Origin: Dysgonomonas sp. UBA7710
Lineage (GTDB): Bacteria > Bacteroidota > Bacteroidia > Bacteroidales > Dysgonomonadaceae
DNA: 64,000 nucleotides
NCBI RefSeq assembly: GCF_002482385.1
Contig: NZ_DLFW01000024.1
Location: forward strand, 124,001-188,000
Direction: 5' to 3'
Both the position numbers and the translations under genes were made by a program. Below the pieces are notes generated by a model. It was not told the DNA's origin, did no database searches, and saw nothing but the letters and a program-made list of their open reading frames with translations. Below are positions 35,528-44,445 of this stretch, piece after piece (position 1 is the stretch's first letter; each line of letters opens with the position of its first letter).

Positions 35528-36598
35528 ATGAAAAAAGTTTTATTATTTACAGCAATCACATTAGCTATCGCACTAAGCTCGTGCGGAAAGAAAGAATCAG
35601 CATTATCCGGAGCTGGAGCTACATTCCCCGCACCATTCTATAACATAGTGTTTAAAGAATATGCAAAAATAGGTAGTCCTGTTACCTATGGAGCTATCGG
35701 TAGCGGCGGAGGTATCCGCAGCCTCAAAGACCAGACAGTGGATTTCGGTGCAACCGATGTATTCTTATCGGATACTGAACTGAAAGATATGGGTGCGGAC
35801 ATAGTACACATCCCGACCTGTCTGGGAGCTGTTGTATTATCATATAATCTGAAAGATGTAAAAGGGCTCAAACTGACAGCAGATATTATCTCAGATATTT
35901 ACAGAGGTAAAATAACAAACTGGAATGATGCTAAGATCAAGGAAATAAATCCTGACTTAAACTTACCGGATAAAGGCATCACAGCTGTTTATCGTTCGGA
36001 TGGCAGTGGAACCACATCTGTATTCTCCGAATATATGTCGAAGGTAAACGAAGCATGGAAAGCAGAGATAGGCGAAGGCAAATCATTGAAATTCCCGGTA
36101 GGTATTGCAGCTAAAGGCAATCCGGGCGTAGCAGGAATTATTGCCGAAACAGAAGGAGCAATAGGATATATCGGCTCCGAATACGCACTGGCATTAAATA
36201 TGTCCGCAGCATTACTACAAAACAGCGCAGGCAACTTTATAGCGGCCGATAGCAAAAGTATCTCGGCTTCTGCCAATGTAGATATACCAAACGATACGCG
36301 TGTAGTTATCACTAACTCTCCAAATCCTGAAGCATATCCAATCAGCACATTTACATGGATTATCGCATATAAAGAGCAGAATTATAACGCAAAGTCTGAG
36401 GTTCAGGCCAAGGCACTTGCCGGATTACTCAACTATATCATCAGTGAAGAAGGACAGGCCATAGCCACTAAGACACACTATGCACCACTTCCTCCGGTAG
36501 CTGTTGAAAAAACAAAAGCTATTATTGAGTCGATGACTTATGATGGAAAGAAAATAGAAACATATCAATTATCTGTAGCAAAAGGAGCCGCCCACTAA
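35528..36598 (+). CDS. pstS: Phosphate ABC transporter substrate-binding lipoprotein
   Basis: Binds phosphate outside the inner membrane for the PstCAB importer. It has 356 residues. The lipobox SSC (Cys19) follows a 16-residue hydrophobic stretch. The phosphate-binding pocket is seen as GAGATFPAPFY near residues 29-39, GSGGGIRS near 59-66, VDFGATDVFLS near 72-82 and YRSDGSGTT near 154-162. Length and motifs are normal for the family. It is first in pstS-pstC-pstA-pstB-phoU-phoB-phoR, behind a Pho box. Confidence 0.95.
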   Translation: MKKVLLFTAITLAIALSSCGKKESALSGAGATFPAPFYNIVFKEYAKIGSPVTYGAIGSGGGIRSLKDQTVDFGATDVFLSDTELKDMGADIVHIPTCLGAVVLSYNLKDVKGLKLTADIISDIYRGKITNWNDAKIKEINPDLNLPDKGITAVYRSDGSGTTSVFSEYMSKVNEAWKAEIGEGKSLKFPVGIAAKGNPGVAGIIAETEGAIGYIGSEYALALNMSAALLQNSAGNFIAADSKSISASANVDIPNDTRVVITNSPNPEAYPISTFTWIIAYKEQNYNAKSEVQAKALAGLLNYIISEEGQAIATKTHYAPLPPVAVEKTKAIIESMTYDGKKIETYQLSVAKGAAH

Positions 36599-36610
36599 GG
36601 CTCCGACATT

Positions 36611-36704
36611 CCTCCCTTTAGGGAAGGTTTATAAAACGATACAACATGTTTTATTTGAAGACTAAAAATTCATCAGGGTTTACCAAAGCCTCCCCTCGGG
36701 GAGG
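36611..36704. repeat. Inverted REP-like palindrome pair around the pstC start
   Basis: Unit 1 (36611-36627) reads CCTCCCTTTAGGGAAGG, and unit 2 (36689-36704) CCTCCCCTCGGGGAGG. Both are short GC-rich palindromes in the otherwise AT-rich operon. Unit 2 lies inside the pstC reading frame (residues about 15-20). Confidence 0.65.
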
Positions 36705-37560
36705 TTCGGACGGGCTCAAAGATAAAATATTTAAAGCCACATTATTCATCGCAGCCTGCCTGATAATATTACTCACAGCAGGAGTCATATACGGGCTGGT
36801 AAGCAAAAGCATCGGAGCATTCTCCGAATTTGGATTAGGCTTTATCACCTCTACCGAATGGGATTCACGAAACAATGTATACGGTGCATTGCCTTTCATT
36901 GCAGGCACAATGATGACATCTATCTTAGCCCTGCTTTTCTGTATCCCATTCTCTCTCTCCGTAGCATTGTTTAACGGAGAATACTTCAGAAATAAAAAGA
37001 TATCGACAATAGTAAGCTCTGTCGTAGACCTGCTTGCAGGGATACCGTCGATAGTATACGGGTTGTGGGGGTTTTATACCCTGCGCCCTATATTGATTGA
37101 TATGGGTGTGAGCGATCAGGGATTCGGTATATTGTTATCATCTATCGTTCTGGCAATTATGATTATCCCTTATGCTTCATCTCTCAGTGCCGAGTTCATC
37201 GCTATGGTGCCTAACGATCTTAAAGAAGGAGCATACAGCCTCGGAGCCACCAACCTGGAAGTAATAACCTCCATAAACCTGCCTGTTGCAGGTTCGGGTA
37301 TATTCGCATCCTATGTATTGGCATTCGGGCGTGCCCTGGGAGAAACAATGGCCGTGACCATGCTGATAGGAAACACCAATAACATACCTACCAGTATATC
37401 AGATACAGGAAATTCAATGGCAAGTATTATCGCCAACCAGTTTGGAGAAGCCAGCGGAGTAAAACTAAGTTCATTAATGGCCATCGGATTATTACTGTTC
37501 CTGATAACGGCATGTATCAATTTTGTAGCCAAGTACATCATGAAAATGGTAAATAAATGA
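36646..37560 (+). CDS. pstC: Phosphate ABC transporter permease PstC
   Basis: Membrane permease of the Pst importer, 304 residues with six helices. The first (about residues 32-52, ATLFIAACLIILLTAGVIYGLV) follows an unusual N-terminus, residues 9-24 (SSGFTKASPRGGSDGL), which is encoded by a REP-like repeat. The permease core has DLLAGIPSIVYGLWGF near 125-140 and the coupling EGAYSLGATNLEVI loop near 197-210. No other ATG start exists nearer the core. It overlaps pstA by 4 bases. Confidence 0.93.
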   Translation: MFYLKTKNSSGFTKASPRGGSDGLKDKIFKATLFIAACLIILLTAGVIYGLVSKSIGAFSEFGLGFITSTEWDSRNNVYGALPFIAGTMMTSILALLFCIPFSLSVALFNGEYFRNKKISTIVSSVVDLLAGIPSIVYGLWGFYTLRPILIDMGVSDQGFGILLSSIVLAIMIIPYASSLSAEFIAMVPNDLKEGAYSLGATNLEVITSINLPVAGSGIFASYVLAFGRALGETMAVTMLIGNTNNIPTSISDTGNSMASIIANQFGEASGVKLSSLMAIGLLLFLITACINFVAKYIMKMVNK

Positions 37561-38441
37561 AAAAGAAAAAGAGACTGACATCCACAGCCAAATACAGGCT
37601 GACGAAGAGTAAAATATTCTTCTTCGCTGTTTGCACCTTGTCGGCTATCACTATGATTCCTCTTTTTCTTATCCTTTGGGAACTAGTAAAAAAAGGATAC
37701 AAACAATTCAATCTAAACTTGTTTACGGAAGTAGCGCCTACCTCTATGGAAGCCATGCTCGCCCGTATCAGCGACAGCCCTATACCGGGGGGGATACTGA
37801 ATGGTATCACCGGTACATTGCTTATCCTCGCCATTGCTATAGTAATAGCTATCCCTGTCGGGATAATGGTGGGCGTTTACCTTGCCGAAAACCCCAAAAA
37901 ACGTATGGCGGGTTTTGTACGCAGCCTTAGTGACCTCTTACAGGGAATACCGTCGATAGTCATCGGGGTTGTGGTTTACATCTGGATAGTTATCCCTATG
38001 TCGGGCTATTCAGCTCTGGCAGGTAGTATTGCTCTCGCCATAATGATGCTGCCGATGATAATACGTTCCACCGAAGAAAGTATAAAGATGCTGCCGACAT
38101 CCCTTAAGGAAGCCGGACTGGCATTGGGCGGTTCATACACAACCGTTGTATTGCGGGTATTATTACCTTCGGCATTCAGCGGATTGTTTACCGGATCGCT
38201 ACTGGCCATATCCCGAGTGATGGGCGAAACTGCCCCTCTGTTGGTTACAGCATTGGGTGCATCTACTGTAAACTGGGATGCAACCAACCCAACAAGCGCC
38301 ATATCCTTACTGATATGGGAATTTTATAACGATCCCAATCTGGCGAATCTGGTATGGTCTTCTTCCCTGCTGCTTCTCTTATTTGTATTGGGTATAAATC
38401 TTTTCGCAAAAAGTATAGCAAAAAAATGGAAAATACAGTAA
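37557..38441 (+). CDS. pstA: Phosphate ABC transporter permease PstA
   Basis: Second permease of the Pst importer. It has 294 residues with six helices. The core motif DLLQGIPSIVIGVVVYIWIV is near residues 127-146, and the coupling loop LKEAGLALGGSYTTVVLRVLLPSAFSG is near 183-208, followed by GETAPLL. ATG 37557 overlaps the pstC stop (ATGA). The gene overlaps pstB by 16 bases, supporting one polycistronic message. Confidence 0.94.
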   Translation: MKKKKRLTSTAKYRLTKSKIFFFAVCTLSAITMIPLFLILWELVKKGYKQFNLNLFTEVAPTSMEAMLARISDSPIPGGILNGITGTLLILAIAIVIAIPVGIMVGVYLAENPKKRMAGFVRSLSDLLQGIPSIVIGVVVYIWIVIPMSGYSALAGSIALAIMMLPMIIRSTEESIKMLPTSLKEAGLALGGSYTTVVLRVLLPSAFSGLFTGSLLAISRVMGETAPLLVTALGASTVNWDATNPTSAISLLIWEFYNDPNLANLVWSSSLLLLLFVLGINLFAKSIAKKWKIQ

Positions 38442-39208
38442 ATTTGAACGAACAATATATACTGGAACTCAAGGATGTATCTGTTTCATATACTCCCGGC
38501 AAGAATGCTGTGAATATGGTGAATGCCAATATCAGGGAGAATACGGTTACAGCCATCATGGGACCATCGGGTTGTGGTAAGAGTACACTTCTGCGCGCTA
38601 TAAACCGCATGCATGAATTGTATCCTGAGATTGAAACAACAGGAGAAATCCTGCTAAAAGGGAAAAATATCTTTGATATGAACCCAATGAAGGTTCGACG
38701 CCTTGCAGGCATGGTATTTCAGCGGCCTAACCCGTTCCCTACAATGAGTATTTATGATAATGTCATTGCAGGATATAAACTGAATAATATTAAGCTAAGT
38801 AAAACGGAACGGGACGAAGTTGTGGAAAGCAGTTTACGCAGTGTCGCCCTCTGGGACGAAGTAAAGGACTCTATGAATAAGAAAGGCACATTCCTTTCGG
38901 GAGGACAGCAACAACGTTTGTGCATAGCACGCGCACTGGCTCTGAAACCCGAATTACTATTGATGGATGAGCCAACCTCGGCCCTCGACCCTATATCGAC
39001 CAACAGAGTAGAGGAGTTGATATTTGAACTGAAAAAGGAATATACAATAGTAATCGTTACGCACAATATGTCACAGGCAGCCCGTTTATCAGACAATTCG
39101 ATGTTTATGTATCTGGGCGAACTGGTGGAATATGGTACTACCAAACAGATGTTTACCAAGCCGAAAGACAAGCGTACGGAGGATTACCTGACAGGGGTAT
39201 TTAGTTAA
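38426..39208 (+). CDS. pstB: Phosphate ABC transporter ATP-binding protein PstB
   Basis: ATPase of the Pst importer. It has 260 residues from ATG 38426, which begins MENTVNLNEQYILELKDV; a longer open frame would overlap pstA further. Walker A is GPSGCGKSTLLRAINR, the signature LSGGQQQRLCIARALA follows, Walker B is LLMDEPTSALDPIS, and the H-loop is VTHNMSQAARLSD. The C-terminal GELVEYGTTKQMFTKPKDKRTEDYLTG is typical of PstB. The 99-base gap to phoU is filled by inverted heptad repeats. Confidence 0.96.
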   Translation: MENTVNLNEQYILELKDVSVSYTPGKNAVNMVNANIRENTVTAIMGPSGCGKSTLLRAINRMHELYPEIETTGEILLKGKNIFDMNPMKVRRLAGMVFQRPNPFPTMSIYDNVIAGYKLNNIKLSKTERDEVVESSLRSVALWDEVKDSMNKKGTFLSGGQQQRLCIARALALKPELLLMDEPTSALDPISTNRVEELIFELKKEYTIVIVTHNMSQAARLSDNSMFMYLGELVEYGTTKQMFTKPKDKRTEDYLTGVFS

Positions 39209-39210
39209 TA

Positions 39211-39305
39211 TAGCCTTTAGCTGATAGCTGTTAGCTGTTAGCCCAAAATATTATAATGTAAAACAAAAAGCTATTGGCTAAAAGCTAATGGCTAAAAGCT
39301 AAAAG
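39211..39305 (+). repeat. Inverted heptad arrays in the pstB-phoU gap
   Basis: Left arm, five words from TAGC (TAGCCTT, TAGCTGA, TAGCTGT, TAGCTGT, TAGC; 39211-39242). Right arm, five heptads from GCTA (GCTATTG, GCTAAAA, GCTAATG, GCTAAAA, GCTAAAA; 39270-39304). The arms are inverted (about 24 of 32 positions pair) with a 27-base middle. Confidence 0.7.
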
Positions 39306-39307
39306 AC

Positions 39308-39988
39308 ATGACAACAAATATAAAAGCTAAGCAACTCGAACTTCTTCTCCACGACTTCGAACTATTGTCACGGACAGCCATGATACAGATGCAGATAACC
39401 ACAAAACTGCTCAATGACAATACAATCGAATCGCTTTATGAAGAAGCCGAATCGAACGAAATAATCATGGACAGGCTGGAAATAAAAGTACGTGAAGAGG
39501 TGGTATTTACCATTTTCCAGTTCAACCCTATTGCCGCCGACCTGCGTAAGATAATAACTTATCAGGATTTGACCACAAATCTGGAACGCATTGGCGATAT
39601 GCTGCTGAACATCATCCATTTCTTGAAAAAAGTGGATCTATCCACTCCATATTTCGAAGATATAAAAAAGATTATCAGCAAGATGGTACAGTATACCAGC
39701 GAAATGCTCCGGAACGCAATTTTCTCTTTCTCCAATGAAGATAGCCATATTGCTTATCAGGTAATAGAAGATGATGACAAAGTTGATGAATTATATCATC
39801 AAATAGGCTTATCTTTACAAGAGACTTTTGCCGATAAGAAGTTGAGCAAAAAAGAAATACAGAATATGATAAATGTAAACTCCATATCTCACAATCTGGA
39901 ACGCATCGGCGACAGCGCTACCAATATCGCTGAAGCCACTATTTATTTAACAGAAGGAAAAGACATCAGACATGGAAACAAACAATAA
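39308..39988 (+). CDS. phoU: Phosphate transport regulator PhoU
   Basis: Negative regulator linking Pst status to PhoR. It has 226 residues, all helical, with the two PhoU domains repeated. The metal-binding motif of domain 1 is NPIAADLRKIITYQDLTTNLERIGD near residues 72-96, and domain 2 has NVNSISHNLERIGDSATNIAEA near 192-213. The stop overlaps phoB by 17 bases, unusual for a regulator pair and suggesting coupled synthesis. Confidence 0.95.
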   Translation: MTTNIKAKQLELLLHDFELLSRTAMIQMQITTKLLNDNTIESLYEEAESNEIIMDRLEIKVREEVVFTIFQFNPIAADLRKIITYQDLTTNLERIGDMLLNIIHFLKKVDLSTPYFEDIKKIISKMVQYTSEMLRNAIFSFSNEDSHIAYQVIEDDDKVDELYHQIGLSLQETFADKKLSKKEIQNMINVNSISHNLERIGDSATNIAEATIYLTEGKDIRHGNKQ

Positions 39989-40673
39989 GAATATATCCAT
40001 TTTGATAGTAGACGATGAGCCGGATATCCGCGAAATTCTGCAATTCAACCTGCAAAATGAGGGTTATGATATAGACCTCGCCGAATCGTCCGAACAGGCT
40101 GCGAAAATGCTGACACCCAAGCATCGGTTGATATTACTGGATGTGATGATGGGAGGGATTTCAGGATTCAAATTCGCCGACCAGTTAAGAAAAGACGGAA
40201 ACAATATTCCTATCATTTTTCTTACGGCAAAGGATACCGAAAATGATATGCTGACAGGCTTCTCCATTGGAGGAGACGATTATATATCCAAGCCTTTCTC
40301 TATAAAGGAAGTAGTAGCCCGTGTAAGAAGCGTGTTGAAAAGGGCGGAAAACCAAAGTAACGCGGCACATAAGAATCTGCTGACAGTGAACAATCTGGAG
40401 ATAGATTTCGATACAAAAACCGTTACCGTAGATAAAGAAGTTGTAGAGCTTACCAAAACCGAATTCAATATATTGGTATTGCTTGTACAGAACACCGGCC
40501 GCATATTTTCACGCACCGACATACTGGATAAGGCTTGGAAAGATGACGGAATTGTTCTGGAAAGAACTGTGGACGTACACATCGCGCGTCTCAGAAAAAA
40601 GATTGGTACATATGGCGATTATATCGTAAACCGTACAGGTTATGGATATACATTCAATTTACAAAATAAGTAG
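39972..40673 (+). CDS. phoB: OmpR/PhoB-family response regulator (PhoB-like)
   Basis: DNA-binding response regulator, 233 residues. The receiver has the acidic pair DDEPD near 14-18, phosphoacceptor D57 (LLDVMMGG), and LTAKD near 89-93. The winged helix covers the last ~100 residues: VELTKTEFNILVLLVQN, GRIFSRTDILDKAW, VDVHIARLRKKIG and GYGYTF. It probably binds the 11-bp-period sites at 33953 and 35447 (inference). Co-encoded with phoU (overlap) and with the histidine kinase after a 61-base spacer folding into a hairpin. Confidence 0.93.
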   Translation: METNNKNISILIVDDEPDIREILQFNLQNEGYDIDLAESSEQAAKMLTPKHRLILLDVMMGGISGFKFADQLRKDGNNIPIIFLTAKDTENDMLTGFSIGGDDYISKPFSIKEVVARVRSVLKRAENQSNAAHKNLLTVNNLEIDFDTKTVTVDKEVVELTKTEFNILVLLVQNTGRIFSRTDILDKAWKDDGIVLERTVDVHIARLRKKIGTYGDYIVNRTGYGYTFNLQNK

Positions 40674-40717
40674 TTACAAGTTACGAGTTTCTGTTCTTGT
40701 AACTCGTAACTTGTAAC
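40673..40717 (+). repeat. 17-bp perfect hairpin between phoB and phoR
   Basis: GTTACAAGTTACGAGTT (40673-40689), which begins on the last base of the phoB TAG, is the exact complement of AACTCGTAACTTGTAAC (40701-40717), with 11 bases between. Both arms are made of heptads (AACTCGT, AACTTGT). No T-run follows, so it is not a plain terminator. A further copy of the word (TTGTAACT) runs to 40725. Confidence 0.75.
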
Positions 40718-40734
40718 TTGTAACTGAAAAGATT

Positions 40735-42462
40735 ATGAAATTAACTTACAAGCAACGAATATTTTCCTACTTCTTTATCATATTTGCACTTTTTACGGTG
40801 TCTATTATTATATTCGAACAGAAGGAGGAAAAGGCACAACGGACAAGAGCATTGGAAGACAGGCTCGACAGCTATGCCGAGATGATACATACATATATAC
40901 AAATGCGTCAGCTTACGGATAGCGACATGGTACATGTAGATACACTTGCCTATATATTACCCGAAGATATCCGTATCAGCATTATAAATACGGAAGGAAA
41001 GGTTACTTTCGACAAAGATGTTAAGGATATAAGTACACTGGATAATCACCTCGACCGTCCGGAAATACGCAATGCTTTGTATCAGAATACAGGTTCCAAT
41101 ATCCGGATGTCAGCATCTACCAAACACGAATATTTATATTATGCCAAGCACTATAAAAGATACTATGTACGGGTAGCCCTGCCATATACCATCGAGACAA
41201 AAGGTATGCTTAAAGCAGATAATTTCTTTATATATATTGTCATCGGGATATTTGTTATAGTACTGATTCTTCTGAATTATGCAGCAGGCAGATTCGGAAA
41301 GTCTATCTCGCAGCTAAAAACACTGACGACTAAAATAAAAGATGACAAGCCGTTGACCGAAAGGATAGAATTCCCTGACGATGAGTTGGGCGAAATCGGC
41401 AGGCAGTTGGTAACCATACTCAAACAGAAAGAAAACAGTAAGCGCGAAATAGAAGTGGAGCGGGAAAAACTGATACAACACTTCCAGTTTTCACATGAAG
41501 GCATTTGTATCTTCGACAAAGAGTTTAAGAAAATATATGCCAACACACATTTTTTCCAGTATTTCAATTTTATTGTAGACCAGCCTGTTTTCAATCTGGA
41601 AGCCATTATCAAAGAAGAAGTATTCGATCCTGCTATAGCGTTTATCAGTAAACGGACAAAGGATGAGAATTTCCATACGTTCCAACTGAAAAAGAACGGA
41701 AAGACCTTCTCTATTCAGACAATTGTTTTCGAAGACGACAGCTTCGAGATTACAATAAAAGACATTACACGTACTGAGAAAACACGTCTGCTGAAACAGG
41801 AGATGACAAACAATATCGCCCATGAACTGAGAACTCCTGTTACAAGCCTGCGTGGATATCTTGAGACGCTGGATTCTCAAAAACTCGAAGCCTATAAACA
41901 AGCACAGTTTATTCACAGGGCTCACCAACAGACCATCCGCCTGTCGAACCTGATAGATGATGTAAGCCTCATAAGTAAAATAGAAGAAGCTCCTGCCCAG
42001 TTTAAACTGGAGAAAGTGAATCTGGCACAGCTCGTGGATGAAGTCAGGATAGATTTAACCGACGGACTGGCAGCTAATGATATAAAACTAAATGTATCCA
42101 TCAAAGATGACCTGACTATAGACGGGAATTATACCCTACTCTATTCTATCTTCCGAAACCTGATAGATAATTCAATCAGTTATGCAGGACAACATATAGA
42201 AATCAATATCAAAAACTATATGGAGGATAATGAATATCTGTATTTTAGTTTCTGCGATACGGGCCGGGGTGTTGACGAACAATATCTGGCTAGGCTTTTC
42301 GAACGTTTCTACCGTGTTAACGAAGGGCGTACTCGTGATACGGGCGGTTCTGGCTTAGGTCTATCCATTGTAAAGAATGCCGTTCTGTTCCACAAAGGAG
42401 AGATAGAGGTTAAAAACCGCGCCGGAGGAGGATTGGAATTCTTCTTTACATTGAAAAAATAG
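40735..42462 (+). CDS. phoR: PhoR-like sensor histidine kinase
   Basis: Membrane kinase that senses phosphate status through Pst/PhoU. It has 575 residues. Two helices (about 7-25 and 162-182) flank a periplasmic-facing stretch. A PAS-like segment follows (about 230-345), then the phosphoacceptor H363 in NNIAHELRTPVTS, and the ATPase motifs IFRNLIDNSISYA, DTGRGV, FERFYRVNEGRTRDTGGSGLGLSIVKN, ending in GGGLEFFFTLK. The sequence is followed by a strong terminator, ending the Pho operon. Confidence 0.92.
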   Translation: MKLTYKQRIFSYFFIIFALFTVSIIIFEQKEEKAQRTRALEDRLDSYAEMIHTYIQMRQLTDSDMVHVDTLAYILPEDIRISIINTEGKVTFDKDVKDISTLDNHLDRPEIRNALYQNTGSNIRMSASTKHEYLYYAKHYKRYYVRVALPYTIETKGMLKADNFFIYIVIGIFVIVLILLNYAAGRFGKSISQLKTLTTKIKDDKPLTERIEFPDDELGEIGRQLVTILKQKENSKREIEVEREKLIQHFQFSHEGICIFDKEFKKIYANTHFFQYFNFIVDQPVFNLEAIIKEEVFDPAIAFISKRTKDENFHTFQLKKNGKTFSIQTIVFEDDSFEITIKDITRTEKTRLLKQEMTNNIAHELRTPVTSLRGYLETLDSQKLEAYKQAQFIHRAHQQTIRLSNLIDDVSLISKIEEAPAQFKLEKVNLAQLVDEVRIDLTDGLAANDIKLNVSIKDDLTIDGNYTLLYSIFRNLIDNSISYAGQHIEINIKNYMEDNEYLYFSFCDTGRGVDEQYLARLFERFYRVNEGRTRDTGGSGLGLSIVKNAVLFHKGEIEVKNRAGGGLEFFFTLKK

Positions 42463-42484
42463 GAAACAATATTATATATAGTCA

Positions 42485-42524
42485 AAAGATAAAAGCATGG
42501 GATATTTTCCATGCTTTTATCTTT
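42485..42524 (+). terminator. Terminator of the pst-pho operon
   Basis: AAAGATAAAAGCATGG (42485-42500) pairs perfectly over 16 bp with 42509-42524 around an eight-base loop, 23 bases after the phoR stop. Confidence 0.85.
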
Positions 42525-42570
42525 ATACAAATTGAATCTTGATCTTCAGACATGTATGATTTTTTTAAGA

Positions 42571-42680
42571 GTTTATCTATATAGTATTCACTGGAATATC
42601 GTTCTTTGGAAAACTGAATTTATTAGAAAATATAAAAAGATAAGAAAGCTAAAAAACTGTTACTTTTGTTACCTTTTAGC
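42571..42680 (+). repeat. Composite dispersed element, copy D (phoR-purF-like spacer)
   Basis: TTTATCTATAT (42572-42582), 18 nt, boxA-like GTTCTTTGG then AAAACTG (42601-), then TGTTACTTTTGTTACC (42658-42673) and TTTTAGC. Further GTTACTTTTGTTACC lies at 42775-42789, so the last block is doubled in this spacer. A small dyad (ATAAGGT / ACCTTAT, 42922-42940) precedes the PurF-like gene. Confidence 0.65.
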
Positions 42681-42699
42681 AAGTCGTAAGTTGAAAGTT

Positions 42700-42766
42700 A
42701 TATGAGATACGAGTAGACAAGACACGAGATACAAGTTGTTAACTGATGACTGTTAACTGATAACTG
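42700..42766 (+). repeat. Heptad arrays before the purF-like gene
   Basis: ATATGAG, ATACGAG, (8-mer), ACACGAG, ATACAAG at 42700-42735, then TTAACTG, ATGACTG, TTAACTG, ATAACTG at 42739-42766. Two different words share the same 7-nt register. Confidence 0.6.
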
Positions 42767-43033
42767 GTATATGTGTTACTTTTGTTACCTTTTGTGCCTT
42801 GGCGTCTTTGCGAGAGTATTATTAACTGAAAACTGAAACATGTGTATTAATTTTAAATTAATCTGTTACTTATAGGGTGGTTATTCCCCGAAATCTGTAC
42901 TTTTATATCCCAATCTAAAAAATAAGGTATCACACCTTATGTTATCCATATAAGTATAACAATGATTGGCTGTTATGACTTTAAGACACGGTATAAAATT
43001 ACTTTTTGCAACTAATTAAAAACACAATAGAAA

Positions 43034-44443
43034 ATGGGTGGTTTCTTTGGAACAATATCTAAAACAGCCTGTGCTACAGACCTTTTTTACGGAACGGATT
43101 ACAACTCGCATCTGGGAACCCGCAGAGGAGGGATGGTTACACTCCATGACGGAATCTTTAAACGGGCAATTCATAATCTTGAGAATTCATATTTTCGCCT
43201 GCGCTTCGAAGCCGACCTGGACAAATTTCAGGGTAACTCGGGTATCGGTATTATCAGCGATACCGACCCTCAGCCTATATTTATCAGTTCCCATCTGGGC
43301 AAATATGCCGTGGTAACGGTCGCCAAAGTGAATAATATAGATGAACTGGAAAAGGAATTGCTCGATAAAGGATGTCATTTTTCGGAATTTAATGCAGGAC
43401 AAATTAATCAAACGGAACTGATCGCTCTCCTTATATCACAGGCCAATACCTTTGTAGAAGGAATAGAGCTTGTTCAGGAAAAGATAAAAGGCTCTTGTTC
43501 CATGCTTATCCTTACCGAAGAAGGGATTATCGCGGCACGTGATAAATGGGGGCGTACTCCTGTCCTTATAGGAAAGAAAGACGGAGCATACGCAGCAACA
43601 AGCGAACCTTGCAGTTTTCCTAATCTGGAGTACGAATTGGAATATAATGTCGGTCCCGGAGAAGTAGTTATGCTTACTGCCGACAGTATGACTCAACTGC
43701 GCAAACCAAACAAAAAGATGCAGGCCTGCTCTTTTCTCTGGGTGTACTATGGTTATCCGGTATCCGACTATGAAGGAATAAATGTCGATGCTGTGCGCTA
43801 TGCCAGTGGGCAGGCCATGGCTAAGAGAGACGATACGGAAGCTGATTATGTTGCCGCTATCCCCGACTCGGGTATCGGTATGGGCTTGGGATATGCCGAA
43901 GGAAAAGGAATCCCTTATCGCCGCGCCATTATCAAATATACCCCTACGTGGCCGCGAAGTTTTACGCCGGCCAATCAGAAAGTGCGTGACCTGGTAGCTA
44001 AGATGAAACTAATCCCCAACCGGGAACTGTTAAGAGACAAGCGCGTAATATTCTGTGACGATTCTATTGTGCGGGGCACGCAGCTCAACGATAATGTGAA
44101 TATACTCTACGGATACGGAGCTAAAGAAGTACATATTCGCTTAGGTAGCCCGCCGATTTTGTTTTCATGCCCTTACCTGGGTTTTTCGGCATCACGTTCA
44201 CCATTGGAACTGATTGCCCGCCGTACGGTGGAGGAACTGGAAGGAGATCACGCAAAAGATCTGGATAAGTACGCTACTACCGATTCGCAGCAATATAAGA
44301 ATATGATAGACTGCATCCGTAAAAAACTGAATATAACAACACTGAAGTTTATTACGGTAGAGGATCTGATCGCATCAATCGGACTGCCTAAAGAATGCGT
44401 TTGTACATATTGCTATAATGGTGCCAAGCCGGAAGAAGAATAA
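43034..44443 (+). CDS. PurF-like amidophosphoribosyltransferase lacking the glutaminase cysteine
   Basis: A 469-residue protein with the PurF layout: an N-terminal Ntn glutamine amidotransferase domain and a C-terminal phosphoribosyltransferase. Normal PurF starts MCGVFG with the nucleophile at Cys1 after Met removal; this one starts MGGFFG, so the nucleophile is Gly. LGTRRGGM and a GKYAVVTVA stretch of the glutaminase domain remain. The PRPP loop FCDDSIVRGTQ is intact near residue 340-350, and a C-terminal ECVCTYCY may bind an Fe-S cluster. It may use free ammonia or another substrate (inference). Length is shorter than the main Bacteroidota PurF (not in the window). Confidence 0.75.
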   Translation: MGGFFGTISKTACATDLFYGTDYNSHLGTRRGGMVTLHDGIFKRAIHNLENSYFRLRFEADLDKFQGNSGIGIISDTDPQPIFISSHLGKYAVVTVAKVNNIDELEKELLDKGCHFSEFNAGQINQTELIALLISQANTFVEGIELVQEKIKGSCSMLILTEEGIIAARDKWGRTPVLIGKKDGAYAATSEPCSFPNLEYELEYNVGPGEVVMLTADSMTQLRKPNKKMQACSFLWVYYGYPVSDYEGINVDAVRYASGQAMAKRDDTEADYVAAIPDSGIGMGLGYAEGKGIPYRRAIIKYTPTWPRSFTPANQKVRDLVAKMKLIPNRELLRDKRVIFCDDSIVRGTQLNDNVNILYGYGAKEVHIRLGSPPILFSCPYLGFSASRSPLELIARRTVEELEGDHAKDLDKYATTDSQQYKNMIDCIRKKLNITTLKFITVEDLIASIGLPKECVCTYCYNGAKPEEE

Positions 44444-44445
44444 AC

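Noticed and set aside
42511..42705. 64-codon frame after phoR
   Set aside because: It covers the terminator and composite element copy D, and its product is Tyr/Lys-rich spacer translation.
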